NCBI RefSeq assembly: GCF_031454135.1
Contig: NZ_JAVDQF010000001.1
Location: 1,364,001-1,428,000, forward strand
Direction of reading: 5' to 3'
Source of the DNA: Arthrobacter russicus
GTDB lineage: Bacteria > Actinomycetota > Actinomycetes > Actinomycetales > Micrococcaceae
Length of the DNA stretch: 64,000 nucleotides
Part shown: positions 1 through 9,437 of the stretch, one piece after another
How the letters are laid out: the number at the start of each line of letters is the position of its first letter
How positions within the stretch are numbered: position 1 is the first letter of the stretch
Position numbers and translations under genes: made by a program
Notes under the pieces: generated by a model
Told to the model about the DNA's origin: nothing
Databases searched by the model: none
The model's input: only the letters and a program-made list of their open reading frames with translations

Positions 1-1850
1 GGTGCGGTGCGCGGCAACGACAGCACCGACAATCCGACGCCGTCCGGCTGGGTCAGCAGCTGAGCACCGTAAACCGCATCGCCGCTGGCGGAGACCAGGA
101 ACCCGCTGACCGGACCGCCGGCAAGCTGCTGCGGATCGATGAGCACGGTGGTCCCGCCGGAAACGTCCAGACTCTTCGCCGGTTGGTACGCGCCATCGGT
201 GCCGATCGGGGTCAGCGATAGTTGGCCCTTCCCACTGGGCGCGCTGAAACTCAACGCACTGGCCGCACCGGCCGGAAGCACCAGCAATTGGCTGTCCGAA
301 ATCTTCAGCGAGGCGCCCGCCATGGCGAAATCCACCGGATCGCCGGCCTTCGTGGCGCGCACGCTGCGCACCGCTGCAGTCACCGCGCTCGGCGCAGAAA
401 TCTGCACCGTGTAGCTTCCCGCCGGCAAGCCGGACAAGGGCAGCTCGGTAACCGAACCAGCTTTGGCCGTGAACACCCCGCCATTGGGCAAACTCGCCGG
501 ACCGCCCTGGCCGAATACCTGCACCTGGACGATCGCGTCCGAGGCACCGGGCACCGCGACCTGGAGCGCGGTCTGCGCATCCGAGTAGCCGGACTGGCCG
601 GAAATTTCGCCGGCCAGGGCCGGATCCAAGGTCTGGATGCCGGTGATCACCTGCGCTTGGTCCGGCGCCGCCACCGGAGTCAGGAATTCGACGCCGCCGG
701 GGACCAGGCCACGCAGCGCGGATTGCTGAATCACCGCGGAAATCGCTCCGCCATTCGAGCGGGCCCGCACCGCGAGGTTCTTCTGCCCGGGCGCCAGGCC
801 GGCCAGAACCACCGAGCGTTCGGTACCCGGCGGGATCAAGATGCCGCGTGCGCCCGCGCTCTGGATCTGACCGCTGCCGCCGTACAAATCCAGGTTCACG
901 GTCGCCGCAGTCGCCGAAGAGTTGCCCAAGGTCAAGATCGCGGTGCGTCCGACTTCGGTGCTCGCGCCGACCAGCCAGACATCGTTCGACGGGCTCTGGC
1001 AGGAAGCGGCGGCTAGCCCGCGCAGGTCGCCGTCGGTCGCCGAGTAGCTCTGCACCGCTGCGGCGTTGGTATGCTGCCCGGCCACCGGATCGGCGCGCAG
1101 CACCGATGCACCGCCGACCGCCTGGCCGGCCAGCACCCCGGATTTGCCCGGACTCGGCGGCGCACCGGGCGCCGGCGTCGGGACGGAGTCGGGTTGTTGC
1201 GAAATCCGGGCCAACGGTGCGGCCCCCGGATCGGCGCTCAATGGCGCCAAAAAGCTGGTAGGCAGAACTGCCTGCTGGTTCCCGGTGGCGATGCCGGTGA
1301 CCTGGGTCCTCGCGCTCGTCGACGCCGGGGAGAACTGCGGATCGGTCCCCGCGGCTGCGCTCTGCAGCAATTGCGCCGGGCCAGGGCAATTCGCCACGGT
1401 CTGCCCGGCCGGCAGCTTCGCGTTCTGCGGTTCGATCCGGGCGGTGGCCGGCTGGCCCGGGAAAACCGTGCCCGCCGCGACCACGGCTGCGGCCAGCACC
1501 GCGATGCCCAGTCCCGAGGCGATGCCCGCCGCGACGCGCAGCGCCGATCTCGGTGCTGCGGCCCGCTCGGCCCGTCGGCTCGACGCCGGCTTGCCGGCGG
1601 CCGGACGCTTCGGTTTGGCTGGCTTGGCCGTCTTGGCTGGCTTGGCTGACGTCACCGGGGTTTCGGCCGCCGCCGTTGCCTCGGGCTGCTCCGCCGCAAT
1701 TTTCGCTGCCGCCCCGGGTTCGGCCGGCAGTTCTGCAGCGGCCGGCGGCGGTGCCGCAGCGGCGTCGGGCTCCGGGCCGGTAGCCGGGGTTCCCGGCTCG
1801 CCCTCAGGAACCTCGGCCCCGGATTTCGACTGCTCAGGCTCGTTCATCAT
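1..1850 (-). CDS. DUF5719 family envelope protein (partial, C-terminus outside window)
   Basis: The gene reads off the left edge; 616 codons are visible. The first 100 residues are Ala/Pro/Glu-rich with a Lys-Pro-Ala stretch around residues 69-85. A single membrane segment follows at about 104-128, and the rest is an extracytoplasmic Ala/Gly/Ser-rich beta-type region. This layout, and the position directly after a large glycosyltransferase near a whiB gene, matches the actinobacterial DUF5719 family of unknown function. Start: ATG at 1850 behind AGGGGG, with a second ATG directly after; it overlaps the preceding gene by 17 nt, so translation is probably coupled. The family call rests on context and composition rather than a catalytic motif. 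The topology is clear. Confidence 0.75.
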   Translation of the reverse strand, partial: MMNEPEQSKSGAEVPEGEPGTPATGPEPDAAAAPPPAAAELPAEPGAAAKIAAEQPEATAAAETPVTSAKPAKTAKPAKPKRPAAGKPASSRRAERAAAPRSALRVAAGIASGLGIAVLAAAVVAAGTVFPGQPATARIEPQNAKLPAGQTVANCPGPAQLLQSAAAGTDPQFSPASTSARTQVTGIATGNQQAVLPTSFLAPLSADPGAAPLARISQQPDSVPTPAPGAPPSPGKSGVLAGQAVGGASVLRADPVAGQHTNAAAVQSYSATDGDLRGLAAASCQSPSNDVWLVGASTEVGRTAILTLGNSSATAATVNLDLYGGSGQIQSAGARGILIPPGTERSVVLAGLAPGQKNLAVRARSNGGAISAVIQQSALRGLVPGGVEFLTPVAAPDQAQVITGIQTLDPALAGEISGQSGYSDAQTALQVAVPGASDAIVQVQVFGQGGPASLPNGGVFTAKAGSVTELPLSGLPAGSYTVQISAPSAVTAAVRSVRATKAGDPVDFAMAGASLKISDSQLLVLPAGAASALSFSAPSGKGQLSLTPIGTDGAYQPAKSLDVSGGTTVLIDPQQLAGGPVSGFLVSASGDAVYGAQLLTQPDGVGLSVLSLPRTA

Positions 1851-4800
1851 GATCCCCCTGGAAGGTGCGCTCGGCACCGGGCTTTGCCGCTACGGCCGCG
1901 TCCGCAATCTGCGATTCAGACGTCTCGGCGTTTCGGATTCCGGCAGTACTGGTCGGCGCAGCCCCGGGCGGGCCGGCAACCGGCAGACCGGCTCCGCTGC
2001 GGCGCGCGTTGGCCGCGGCCAACGCCGTGGAACGGGAGAGCCGCGAGCGTCCTCCGGGCAGCGGAATCGCCAGCAAGGCGGTCAGCGCGAGCAAGACGAT
2101 CTGCACCGTGGCCCACCAAGCCGCCCAAGGTTGCACATAACGGATTTCCAAGCGGCCGCCTTCCGGCGGCAGGGCGAACGCCTGGGCCCAGCTTCCGGAT
2201 CCTTGCGGAGCCGGCGCGGTCTGCAGCTTCCGGCCGTCCAACCAGGCGCTCCAACCCGCATCGGCGCGCTCCGCCATGATCAGCAGACGGCCCTGCGGCC
2301 CGGCTCCGATGCTGGTATCCGTCCCGGCTGGTTCCGAGGCCACGAAGCCCAGCGTGGTGCCCTTGCCGTCGTCGATCCGGATTCGGGCGATGGTCTCCGT
2401 CGCGGCAGCGGCACCGGAAACCTGCGGGGTGACCCGCCACAACCAACCCTGCTCAGTCGGACCCACTGCGGCCAGCCCCGGAACGGCGTCGATCTGGCTC
2501 GCCAACAACTCGGCCTGGGTGTCGCTTTTGTGCAACACGATGAAGCCGACGCCGAGGTTGGTCAGCATGCTCCCGGGGTCGACTCCGGTACCGGCCACGA
2601 TCGCGGCTACCGCATTGCGCACCGTGGCGTTGATCGGATCGTCGTCCGCGATTTTCTCCGCGCCGGGCAGCCCGCTGATCCCCTGCGCCGCGGCAATCGC
2701 GGACAACGAGTCGAGCGAGGTCCCGGCACCACGCACCAGCGCCGCATCGACGGAGCCGTCCGGCTTGGTGTCGATGACCAGCGTCCGGCTGCGGTCCGAA
2801 CCCAGACCGCGGTCCGTGGCAGTAGCCGGCAAGGTCCGGACCGTGCTGCTCCTGACGTCGGTGCCGGTGGTCAAATTCTGCGAGGTCCACAGGCCCAGCG
2901 AGACGATCGGCGCGATCGCCAGGAGCAGGCTGAGCACGCTGGCGGCAACCTGCGGCAGGCTCCGGCCTTGCACTGCGCTGCCGTCTTCTTTGCCGTGCCA
3001 GCGCTGCACCGCGTCCAAAGCGATCACTGCCGAACCCAGCAGCGCGAAAACGAAGACCGAGACCGCAGGTCCGCTGAACGGGGTGACCAGGGCGGCAGCA
3101 CTGGTGGCGGTCCCGATCTGGCCGACCAGGTAGCCGAGCAACAAGGCGAGCACGCCGACCATCCAGAACACCCGCACCGTGCGGCTGCGCCGATTCGGCC
3201 AGAGCAAACCGGCGAGTGCGAGGAGCAGCAGCGGAGCCCCGACGAGCAGCGCCACCAGCCAGGCCCAGGGCAGCCCGGTGCCGAGCCAAGCGGCACCCGG
3301 AACCGCGGTCTCCGAGCCGATCAGGATCGGTTGGCCCAAAGCCTGCTGCCAGCTGGGCGCATTGTTGAAGGCCAGTGGCACCCCGGGGTCGGCCAGGATC
3401 GCTCGCGGCCGGTCCAAGGTGGAAATGATGAATGGCACGAAAAGCGCGGCGGTAGGCAGCAGGGTCCACCAGAGCGTACGCGCCCGGCGTCCGCCGAAGA
3501 CCATCAGCGCAAGCACCAGCAGCAGCGCCAGCGGCAGCAGACTGGGTGCGCTGGCAGTCAAGATCGCCAAGCCCAGGCCCGAGGCGGCAGCCGCAGTCCA
3601 GGAAATCCGCCCGGCGCTGCCCGGCTTGCCGGTCGGCAATGCCGCGGTGAGTGCCGGGTCGCTGCCCCGGCGCGACTGGGCCGCACCCATCGAACGGATG
3701 AAACCCAGGAACACCCAGGGAATGAGCAGGTGCGCGATCATCGCGCCGAGCCGGCCCTGGCCCAAGCTCAGCAGGAAAACCGGTGCCGCGGCCCAAACCA
3801 GTGCGGCCAGCAACCGCGGCCACCGGCTCCGGACCAGCGCCCCGGTGCAGAACCAGGCGCCCAAGCCGGCCAGCGGCAGGGCCAGCAGCACCAGCCACAC
3901 CACGGCCGCCGAGCCATTGCCCAAGCCCAGCACGGCGAGCAGCCAGAGCACCAGGTCGAAGGGATCGCCGTGCCCCGGCCAGCCGCCGCCCAGACCGATC
4001 CACCAGCTGACCGCATTGTGCCAAATGTCCTGGATCGTGGTCGACAGCGGCAGCAGCCCGCCGCCGCTGAGCGCCTCGGCGCCGATCAATCGGGACATCG
4101 AAACCAGCGAAACCGCGCCGAGCAGCACCACCGCCACCACGGCTCCGGTGCCGATCCACAACCGGCGCGAGGTGCTGATCGCGGCGAAATCGTCGTCGGC
4201 GTCCCCGCTGGGCACATATTCGCCGCCCGCGTCGACCAAGTCGTCATCCGGGATTTCACCGGCACCGGTCAAGGCTTCGAGCAGCGCGCGCCGGTAACTG
4301 CGCACGTCCCGCCCGTCGACCTGCAGTTTCTGGATCACCGATCGGGATACCCGACGGGTCCGGTTTGCGGAACGCCGCGAGCGGATGATCGCTCCGGGCC
4401 GGGCGAGCGCGCCCAGGCTGGCTACGAATTGCCGACCGCCGTGCCCCGGGTCCTTGAACAGCAATCCCGCGAAAAGGCGGTAGAACCCGCCGAGCAAGGC
4501 CCCGATCCAGAGCAGCGGGACCTTCCACCAGACGGCGTGCTTGAGCCGCAGGTGGATTTCGGCCTTTCGCGCCGCGCTGTCCGTGCCCAGGCCGTCCGGA
4601 CGGTCCCGGACGTGCCCGACCACAGCGCTGGGCACCACCACGACCCGGTGCCCGGCAAGCCGGTTGCGCCAGCAGAGATCCACATCGTCGCCGGTGCCGG
4701 GGAACGCCGGGTCGAAACCGCCGAGCGCATTCCAGACGTCGCGCCGAACCAGCATTCCTGCGGAATTGACCGCGAAGACATCGCTTTTGGCGTCGTATTG

Positions 4801-5283
4801 GCCCTGGTCCTGCTCGTCCAAGTCGATCATGGTGAGCCGTTCGCCCCACCGGCTGGTGCTCAATCCGACGTCGACCAGGCTCCGGCGGTCGTTCCAATCG
4901 ACCTGTTTGCAGCCGGCGATGGTCACCGACGGTGCGCGCTCGACGGCGTGCAGCAACTCGGCGAGTGCTGTCGGTTCCGGAGCCGAATCGTCATGCAGGA
5001 ACCAGAGGAATTCGGTTTCGGTGCTGGTGTCCTCGGTGCTGTCCCGCGCAGTGGCTCCGGCGAGTGCCGCCCGGACCGCGGCGCCGAAGCCGCCCCGGGC
5101 TTCGATCCGCAGCACATTCTGCGCGCCGAGCGAGCCGCTCAGCAGCGCCAGGGAATTGTCCCCGGAATCGGTGTCGACGCCGATGACCCGGTCAGGCATC
5201 CTGGTCTGCGCCTGGATTGCGGCAAGAGTCCTGGGTAAATACGTCGAGCCGTCGTGGCTGACCACGACGGCTGTGACGCGCAT
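1834..5283 (-). CDS. Large family 2 glycosyltransferase fused to a multi-pass membrane region
   Basis: 1149 residues. The first ~300 form a GT-A glycosyltransferase family 2 domain: TAVVVSHDG at the N-terminus, a DDS metal-binding motif at 98-100, and a GTGDDVDLCWRNR acceptor motif near 200. From about residue 370 onward there are many hydrophobic segments, then a C-terminal extracytoplasmic portion and a last membrane segment. It probably transfers a sugar from a nucleotide or polyprenyl donor to a cell-envelope glycan; donor and acceptor cannot be read from sequence. The start ATG lies 11 nt after the whiB stop and has only a weak ribosome site, so it is probably read in an operon whiB - glycosyltransferase - DUF5719. 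Much longer than ordinary GT2 enzymes (about 300 residues), but this GT2 plus membrane architecture is known in actinobacteria. Confidence 0.85.
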   Translation of the reverse strand: MRVTAVVVSHDGSTYLPRTLAAIQAQTRMPDRVIGVDTDSGDNSLALLSGSLGAQNVLRIEARGGFGAAVRAALAGATARDSTEDTSTETEFLWFLHDDSAPEPTALAELLHAVERAPSVTIAGCKQVDWNDRRSLVDVGLSTSRWGERLTMIDLDEQDQGQYDAKSDVFAVNSAGMLVRRDVWNALGGFDPAFPGTGDDVDLCWRNRLAGHRVVVVPSAVVGHVRDRPDGLGTDSAARKAEIHLRLKHAVWWKVPLLWIGALLGGFYRLFAGLLFKDPGHGGRQFVASLGALARPGAIIRSRRSANRTRRVSRSVIQKLQVDGRDVRSYRRALLEALTGAGEIPDDDLVDAGGEYVPSGDADDDFAAISTSRRLWIGTGAVVAVVLLGAVSLVSMSRLIGAEALSGGGLLPLSTTIQDIWHNAVSWWIGLGGGWPGHGDPFDLVLWLLAVLGLGNGSAAVVWLVLLALPLAGLGAWFCTGALVRSRWPRLLAALVWAAAPVFLLSLGQGRLGAMIAHLLIPWVFLGFIRSMGAAQSRRGSDPALTAALPTGKPGSAGRISWTAAAASGLGLAILTASAPSLLPLALLLVLALMVFGGRRARTLWWTLLPTAALFVPFIISTLDRPRAILADPGVPLAFNNAPSWQQALGQPILIGSETAVPGAAWLGTGLPWAWLVALLVGAPLLLLALAGLLWPNRRSRTVRVFWMVGVLALLLGYLVGQIGTATSAAALVTPFSGPAVSVFVFALLGSAVIALDAVQRWHGKEDGSAVQGRSLPQVAASVLSLLLAIAPIVSLGLWTSQNLTTGTDVRSSTVRTLPATATDRGLGSDRSRTLVIDTKPDGSVDAALVRGAGTSLDSLSAIAAAQGISGLPGAEKIADDDPINATVRNAVAAIVAGTGVDPGSMLTNLGVGFIVLHKSDTQAELLASQIDAVPGLAAVGPTEQGWLWRVTPQVSGAAAATETIARIRIDDGKGTTLGFVASEPAGTDTSIGAGPQGRLLIMAERADAGWSAWLDGRKLQTAPAPQGSGSWAQAFALPPEGGRLEIRYVQPWAAWWATVQIVLLALTALLAIPLPGGRSRLSRSTALAAANARRSGAGLPVAGPPGAAPTSTAGIRNAETSESQIADAAVAAKPGAERTFQGDHDERA

Positions 5284-5294
5284 AGCTTCAGAAA

Positions 5295-5870
5295 TCAGAC
5301 TGCTCGCTTCCGTAACCGGCGCCGCTCGCGTTCCGAGAGGCCGCCCCAGATGCCGAACCGCTCATCATTGGAAAGAGCGTACTCGAGGCATTGCGAGCGG
5401 ACGTTGCAGGAGCCGCAAACTTTTTTCGCGTCGCGGGTGGAGCCGCCTTTTTCCGGGAAGAAAGCCTCCGGATCGGTTTGTGCGCACAAAGCATCGGCTT
5501 GCCAGCCCAATTCGCCTTCATCGGACGGATCTGCCAAAGGCATGCCGGGCAATCCGATCCAGACGGCTTGGTCGGCATGGCCGGTGAGCTCGACGCTGCC
5601 CGGCTTCTCCGGGGCACCGATTCGCAACTCGGTGCCGTCTTCCAATGCCTCATGCGCGGCGAGGAATGCGGTGGCTTGGTCTTCGATGGACTCCGCTTCG
5701 GCGCTGCGATACCGCTCAGCAGCTTGCGGATCCGCCGGATCCACGTACCAGTCTCCGGGGACTCCACGGGAGCGGTAAAGCGATGCCGCTTGCGCCTGCA
5801 GCGCCGATTCGTCCTCGAAGGCTCCGGATCGCCCATTCGGAGTTGTATTGCTACGCTCCGCTTGCCCCAT
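5295..5870 (-). CDS. whiB2: WhiB-family iron-sulfur transcription regulator (WhiB2/WhmD type), N-terminally extended
   Basis: 191 residues. The C-terminal ~70 residues are a complete WhiB domain: Cys129, Cys152, Cys155 and Cys161 as [4Fe-4S] ligands, a GIWGG turn at 173-177, and a basic ERRRLRKR tail for DNA contact. WhiB2 proteins control cell division and septation in actinobacteria; that role is inferred from subtype and context. The first ~115 residues are acidic, have no recognisable fold, and are longer than in most WhiB2 proteins. The long start is supported by AGGAGG placed 7 nt before the ATG at 5870. It is first in the minus-strand run leading to the glycosyltransferase. A palindrome next to a -10 box lies about 100 nt upstream (5969-5990). 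Confidence 0.92.
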   Translation of the reverse strand: MGQAERSNTTPNGRSGAFEDESALQAQAASLYRSRGVPGDWYVDPADPQAAERYRSAEAESIEDQATAFLAAHEALEDGTELRIGAPEKPGSVELTGHADQAVWIGLPGMPLADPSDEGELGWQADALCAQTDPEAFFPEKGGSTRDAKKVCGSCNVRSQCLEYALSNDERFGIWGGLSERERRRLRKRAV

Positions 5871-5968
5871 GATGGTCCTCCTGGTTTCGCCACGGCTGTG
5901 TTGCTTTGGTGTTGCTTTTGGTATTTGCTTCTGTGCTGACTGCTGAAGTTCTCCACCGTGGCTTTCGT

Positions 5969-5990
5969 AGTCTAATTACAACCGTGTAAT
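5969..5990 (-). promoter_or_regulatory. whiB2 promoter -10 box with adjoining palindrome
   Basis: On the minus strand TAGACT (5974-5969) is a good -10 box. Immediately upstream is the palindrome ATTACA-N4-TGTAAT (5975-5990), placed between the -10 and -35 positions where a repressor would block polymerase. The leader to the whiB2 start would be about 90 nt. The binding protein is unknown. Confidence 0.45.
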
Positions 5991-6167
5991 ACGCTGCCCG
6001 TCAAGCGGAACCGGGAATTTTATCCATACCCAGCGCATTTTCCCAGCCACGCCACGCCCGGGATTTTCTCGAACTGGCGGCGTGTTGGCCGATGTGCGTG
6101 AATTGGTCCGGGTGCATGGGCCGCGGACCGAGCGGCAAAGGCCCGAACGCTTGCGAAAGGCACTGCG

Positions 6168-6893
6168 ATGACCGCGATCGATTCCCTGCTCCACTCCCTG
6201 CGCACGGTTGATCCGGGAGCGCCCCGCCTGACCTGGTACGGCCCCGACGGCGAAAGGATCGAACTCTCCGGAAAAGTTCTGGACAATTGGGTCGCCAAAT
6301 CGGCGAATTTCCTGACCGAGGAATTCGACGTCGTAGCAGGCGCTTTGATCGCCCTGCAATTGCCGGCGCATTGGAAATCCCTGTGCATTTGCTTGGCGGG
6401 GTTGGCCTGCGCCGCGACGGTGCGGTTCGTTGCCGAACCCGATTCCGGCTTGGCCGATTCCGCATCAGTCTGGTTCGCAGCCGAAACATCCGGGCTGGCC
6501 GCAGCCGCCCGGCGGACCGATGCCGTCGCGGTCGCCCTTCCGGCGCTGGCCATGGCCTGGCCGGGCGCACTGCCGGATGATGCCGAAGTGCACGACTACG
6601 CGGCCGAAGTCCGGATGTTCGCCGACGCCTTCGTTCGGTTCGACGACCCGGAGCCCGACGGCATCGCCATGGCGGGTCTGGATCGGAGCGTCGATTACGC
6701 CCGGATCGCCGGGCTCGCCGAGGGCTGGGACGCGGCTTCCCGGGTGGCGCTCGATGCGGGCGAGGGACTGTCCCGGGTGGCTTTCGCGGCTTTGGGGATT
6801 TGGCAGGCCGGCGGCTCCGTGGTGCTCTTCTCGGATGCCGCGCTGGCCAGCGAAAAACTGCTGCAGGCCGAGGGGGTCACTCGGCGCGGTTAG
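6168..6893 (+). CDS. TIGR03089 family protein (degenerate AMP-binding-like)
   Basis: 241 residues, soluble. It resembles the actinobacterial TIGR03089 family, whose members look like short, degenerate relatives of acyl-CoA synthetases: an N-terminal 'LTWYGPDGERIELSG' type segment and no intact P-loop or adenylation signature. Function is unknown. It sits beside LCP, mannose and purine genes, as in other actinobacteria. Start ATG at 6168 has AAAGG 8 nt upstream. The last 17 nt overlap the convergent gtrA-like gene. Confidence 0.8.
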   Translation: MTAIDSLLHSLRTVDPGAPRLTWYGPDGERIELSGKVLDNWVAKSANFLTEEFDVVAGALIALQLPAHWKSLCICLAGLACAATVRFVAEPDSGLADSASVWFAAETSGLAAAARRTDAVAVALPALAMAWPGALPDDAEVHDYAAEVRMFADAFVRFDDPEPDGIAMAGLDRSVDYARIAGLAEGWDAASRVALDAGEGLSRVAFAALGIWQAGGSVVLFSDAALASEKLLQAEGVTRRG

Positions 6894-7434
6894 TCCGTTC
6901 CGGGGTCTGCGCAACCGGGCTGTCCGCGGCCGGCGCCGCAGTGTGGGCTTCGATCAGTTCCCGGTCGTTGGCGAACTCGGGATCGGCGTCCAGTTCCGCG
7001 GTGAACACCCAGAACCGGTAGGCGAAGAACCGGAAAATGGTGCCCAGGATCAGGCCGACCACGCTTCCGGCGATGAACAGGCCGACTTTGCTCTCGACGC
7101 CCAGCCAATACTTCGCCACGAAAACGCAGCCCGCGGCGATCAACAGTCCGATGCCGTTCATGATCGCGAACAGCACGGCCTCCCGGACTACGTTGGCTTG
7201 TTTGCGATGCCGGAAGGTCCAATACCGGTTGGCCACCCAGGAGAAGATGCTCGCCACGATCGTGGCGATGGCCTTGGCCCATACCTCGCTGCCGTGCATC
7301 GGGCCGGCCATCAGCCAGATGTAGATGACGGTGTCGATCACGAATGCGACTCCGCCGACGACGCCGAACTTGGCGACCTCACGCCAGAAGAGGCCCACCA
7401 GGCCACGCAGGCGATGCATAATCGATGGAAACAT
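6877..7434 (-). CDS. GtrA family membrane protein
   Basis: 185 residues from ATG 7434, which has GGAGG just upstream (an in-frame TTG at 7476 is the alternative). Four hydrophobic segments follow the GtrA pattern: FGVVGGVAFVID at the start, an SWVANRYWTF motif after the second segment, and a C-terminal FFAYRFWVF motif. GtrA proteins are thought to help move polyprenyl-linked sugars across the membrane for glycan decoration. The C-terminal ~40 residues are hydrophilic. It is divergent from purK and overlaps the 3' end of the TIGR03089 gene by 17 nt. The sugar handled is unknown. Confidence 0.88.
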   Translation of the reverse strand: MFPSIMHRLRGLVGLFWREVAKFGVVGGVAFVIDTVIYIWLMAGPMHGSEVWAKAIATIVASIFSWVANRYWTFRHRKQANVVREAVLFAIMNGIGLLIAAGCVFVAKYWLGVESKVGLFIAGSVVGLILGTIFRFFAYRFWVFTAELDADPEFANDRELIEAHTAAPAADSPVAQTPERTNRAE

Positions 7435-7649
7435 GACCCTCCACGGTCTTGAAAACCGGCCCGATTTCTGGGCCAACCGTCTATTTTACTCCTTCCCCGG
7501 GCCCTCCCCGCCCAGCCACCAGGAAACTTCCCAGGATGGTCCGCGGCTTCGCGCCGCAGCAAGGCGGGCCGCACCGGGAATCGGCTGTGAACCGGCTGCG
7601 CATATCCCGCCCCGACGCGCCGGGGGACGCTCTGCACACGCACACTCGC

Positions 7650-7655
7650 TACTCT
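7650..7655 (+). promoter_or_regulatory. -10 box of purK, leaderless transcript expected
   Basis: TACTCT stands 7 nt before the purK GTG, so transcription would begin at or within a base of the start codon. No Shine-Dalgarno sequence is visible before the GTG. Confidence 0.55.
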
Positions 7656-7662
7656 TGACCTT

Positions 7663-8865
7663 GTGACTTTTCCAGTGATTGGTGTGGTGGGCGGTGGCCA
7701 GTTGGCCCGCATGATGGTGCCGGCGGCGCTCGAATTGGGGCTCGGGCTGCGGGTCCTGGCCGAAGCCGCCGACGTTTCCACGGCGGACGCCGCCCGGCAT
7801 TCGACGGTGGGCGACTACCGCGATCTGGCCATGCTCCGGGATTTCGCGCGCAGTGTGGACGTCCTCACCTTCGACCACGAGCACGTGCCGGCGGCGCACC
7901 TGGAAACCCTGATGGCCGAGGGCGTGAACGTGCAGCCGACGCCGTCCGCCCTGCGGCACGCCCAGGACAAATTGGTCATGCGGGCTGCGATCGACCGGCT
8001 GGGACTGCCGAACCCCGCCTGGGCGGCCGTGCGGTCCGTGCCGGAGATCGTCGAATTCGGCGAAACGGTCGGTTGGCCGGTGGTTTTGAAAACCCCGCGT
8101 GGCGGTTATGACGGCAAAGGGGTCCGGATCCTTTCCGGACCCGAGGAAGCCACCGCGGCCGCCGCTTGGTTCGCCGCGATGAACCCCTTGCTGGTAGAAG
8201 CCAAGGTCGATTTCAGCCGGGAGCTTTCCGCCATGGTGGCCCGTCGGCCCAGCGGTGAGGCAGTGGCCTGGCCGGTCGTCGAATCGATCCAAATCGACGG
8301 GGTGTGCGACGAAGTGATCGCACCGGCGCCGCAGTTGGCTGCCGACGTCGCGGCGGCCGCGCGGGACGCTGCCTTGCGGATCGCCGACGAGCTCGGCGTG
8401 ACCGGGGCGATGGCTGTGGAGATCTTCGAGACTCCCGGCATCGGGGCCGGATTTTTGATCAACGAGCTCGCCATGCGTCCGCACAATTCCGGGCACTGGA
8501 GCATGGACGGTGCGCTGACCGGCCAGTTCGAACAGCATTTGCGCGCAGTAGCCGATCTTCCGCTGGGCGATCCCCGTCCGCTTGCGCCGTTCACGGTGAT
8601 GAAGAACATCCTCGGCGGGCCGAACCAGGAGCTTTACCGGGCCTACCCGGCAGCTTTGGCCGCACAACCCGGGATCAAGGTGCACAACTACGGCAAATCG
8701 GTCCGGCCGGGTCGCAAGATCGCACATGTCAACGGCTTGGCCCGGGACGGGGAGTCCTTGGCCGCGCTGCGCGCCAGAGTGGCCGAGGCCGCTTCGATCA
8801 TCCGGAACGGGGCCCCGGGCCCGGCGGCAGAGCAACCGACCACGAACGAGGCGGCAACACGATGA
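7663..8865 (+). CDS. purK: 5-(carboxyamino)imidazole ribonucleotide synthase
   Basis: 400 residues, GTG start. ATP-grasp enzyme that carboxylates 5-aminoimidazole ribonucleotide with ATP and bicarbonate in purine synthesis. Visible features are the N-terminal [12 protein letters not shown] nucleotide-fold motif, the DHEHVP segment, the ATP-grasp core around [11 protein letters not shown], and the [14 protein letters not shown] motif typical of PurK near residue 267. Length is near the usual 350-400. Its TGA overlaps the purE ATG. It is preceded by a -10 box at leaderless spacing. Purine genes next to GtrA and LCP genes are a conserved actinobacterial arrangement. Confidence 0.97.
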   Translation: MTFPVIGVVGGGQLARMMVPAALELGLGLRVLAEAADVSTADAARHSTVGDYRDLAMLRDFARSVDVLTFDHEHVPAAHLETLMAEGVNVQPTPSALRHAQDKLVMRAAIDRLGLPNPAWAAVRSVPEIVEFGETVGWPVVLKTPRGGYDGKGVRILSGPEEATAAAAWFAAMNPLLVEAKVDFSRELSAMVARRPSGEAVAWPVVESIQIDGVCDEVIAPAPQLAADVAAAARDAALRIADELGVTGAMAVEIFETPGIGAGFLINELAMRPHNSGHWSMDGALTGQFEQHLRAVADLPLGDPRPLAPFTVMKNILGGPNQELYRAYPAALAAQPGIKVHNYGKSVRPGRKIAHVNGLARDGESLAALRARVAEAASIIRNGAPGPAAEQPTTNEAATR

Positions 8866-9437
8866 CTCAGATTCCTTCCGACGACAACGCCGCACTGGTC
8901 GGCCTGGTCATGGGTTCGGACTCGGACTGGCCGGTGATGCAGGCCGCAGCCGAGATCCTCGACGAGTTCGGCATCCCGTTCGAGGCGGACGTCGTCTCAG
9001 CGCACCGGATGCCGCTGGAAATGGTCGAATACGGCCGGACCGCTGCGCAACGCGGGCTGCGTGCGGTGATCGCCGGGGCCGGCGGCGCCGCGCATCTGCC
9101 CGGCATGCTCGCCTCGGTGACCACCCTGCCGGTGATCGGCGTGCCGGTGCCGCTGAAGACCTTGGACGGCATGGATTCGCTGCTGTCGATCGTGCAGATG
9201 CCTGCCGGAGTCCCGGTGGCGACGGTTTCGATCGGCGGCGCCCGCAACGCCGGTTTGCTCGCCGTGCGGATCCTCGCGAGCGGCTCCGATGCACTCGCCG
9301 AGCGGTTGCGCCGGGCCCTGGCCGACTTCGCGGCCGGGCTCAATGAAGCGGCCGGCGCCAAAGGCGCGGCACTCCGGGAACAGGCCAGGCTCGACTACCC
9401 CGGAACCGCCGCCGGAGCGTTGCAGGGCCCGGTATGA
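8862..9437 (+). CDS. purE: 5-(carboxyamino)imidazole ribonucleotide mutase
   Basis: 191 residues. Converts N5-CAIR to CAIR, the step after PurK. It shows the class I PurE motifs: [10 protein letters not shown] at 17-26, SAHRMP with the catalytic His48 region, and [11 protein letters not shown]. Length is slightly above the usual ~165 because of a C-terminal extension rich in Ala and Gly. It is coupled to purK by an ATGA overlap and to the downstream LCP gene by another ATGA, so the three probably form one transcript. Confidence 0.97.
   Translation: MTQIPSDDNAALVGLVMGSDSDWPVMQAAAEILDEFGIPFEADVVSAHRMPLEMVEYGRTAAQRGLRAVIAGAGGAAHLPGMLASVTTLPVIGVPVPLKTLDGMDSLLSIVQMPAGVPVATVSIGGARNAGLLAVRILASGSDALAERLRRALADFAAGLNEAAGAKGAALREQARLDYPGTAAGALQGPV

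Noticed and set aside
1066-5238. Very long plus-strand open frame (1390 codons) opposite the glycosyltransferase and DUF5719 genes
   Set aside because: It is low-complexity Arg/Gly/Gln/Pro-rich, has no recognisable domain, and runs antisense to two well-supported genes. Such frames arise in GC-rich DNA from codon bias.
5288-5956. Alternative frame across whiB2 with a 222-codon product
   Set aside because: The WhiB frame has all four cysteines, the GIWGG turn and an AGGAGG ribosome site; the other frame has none.
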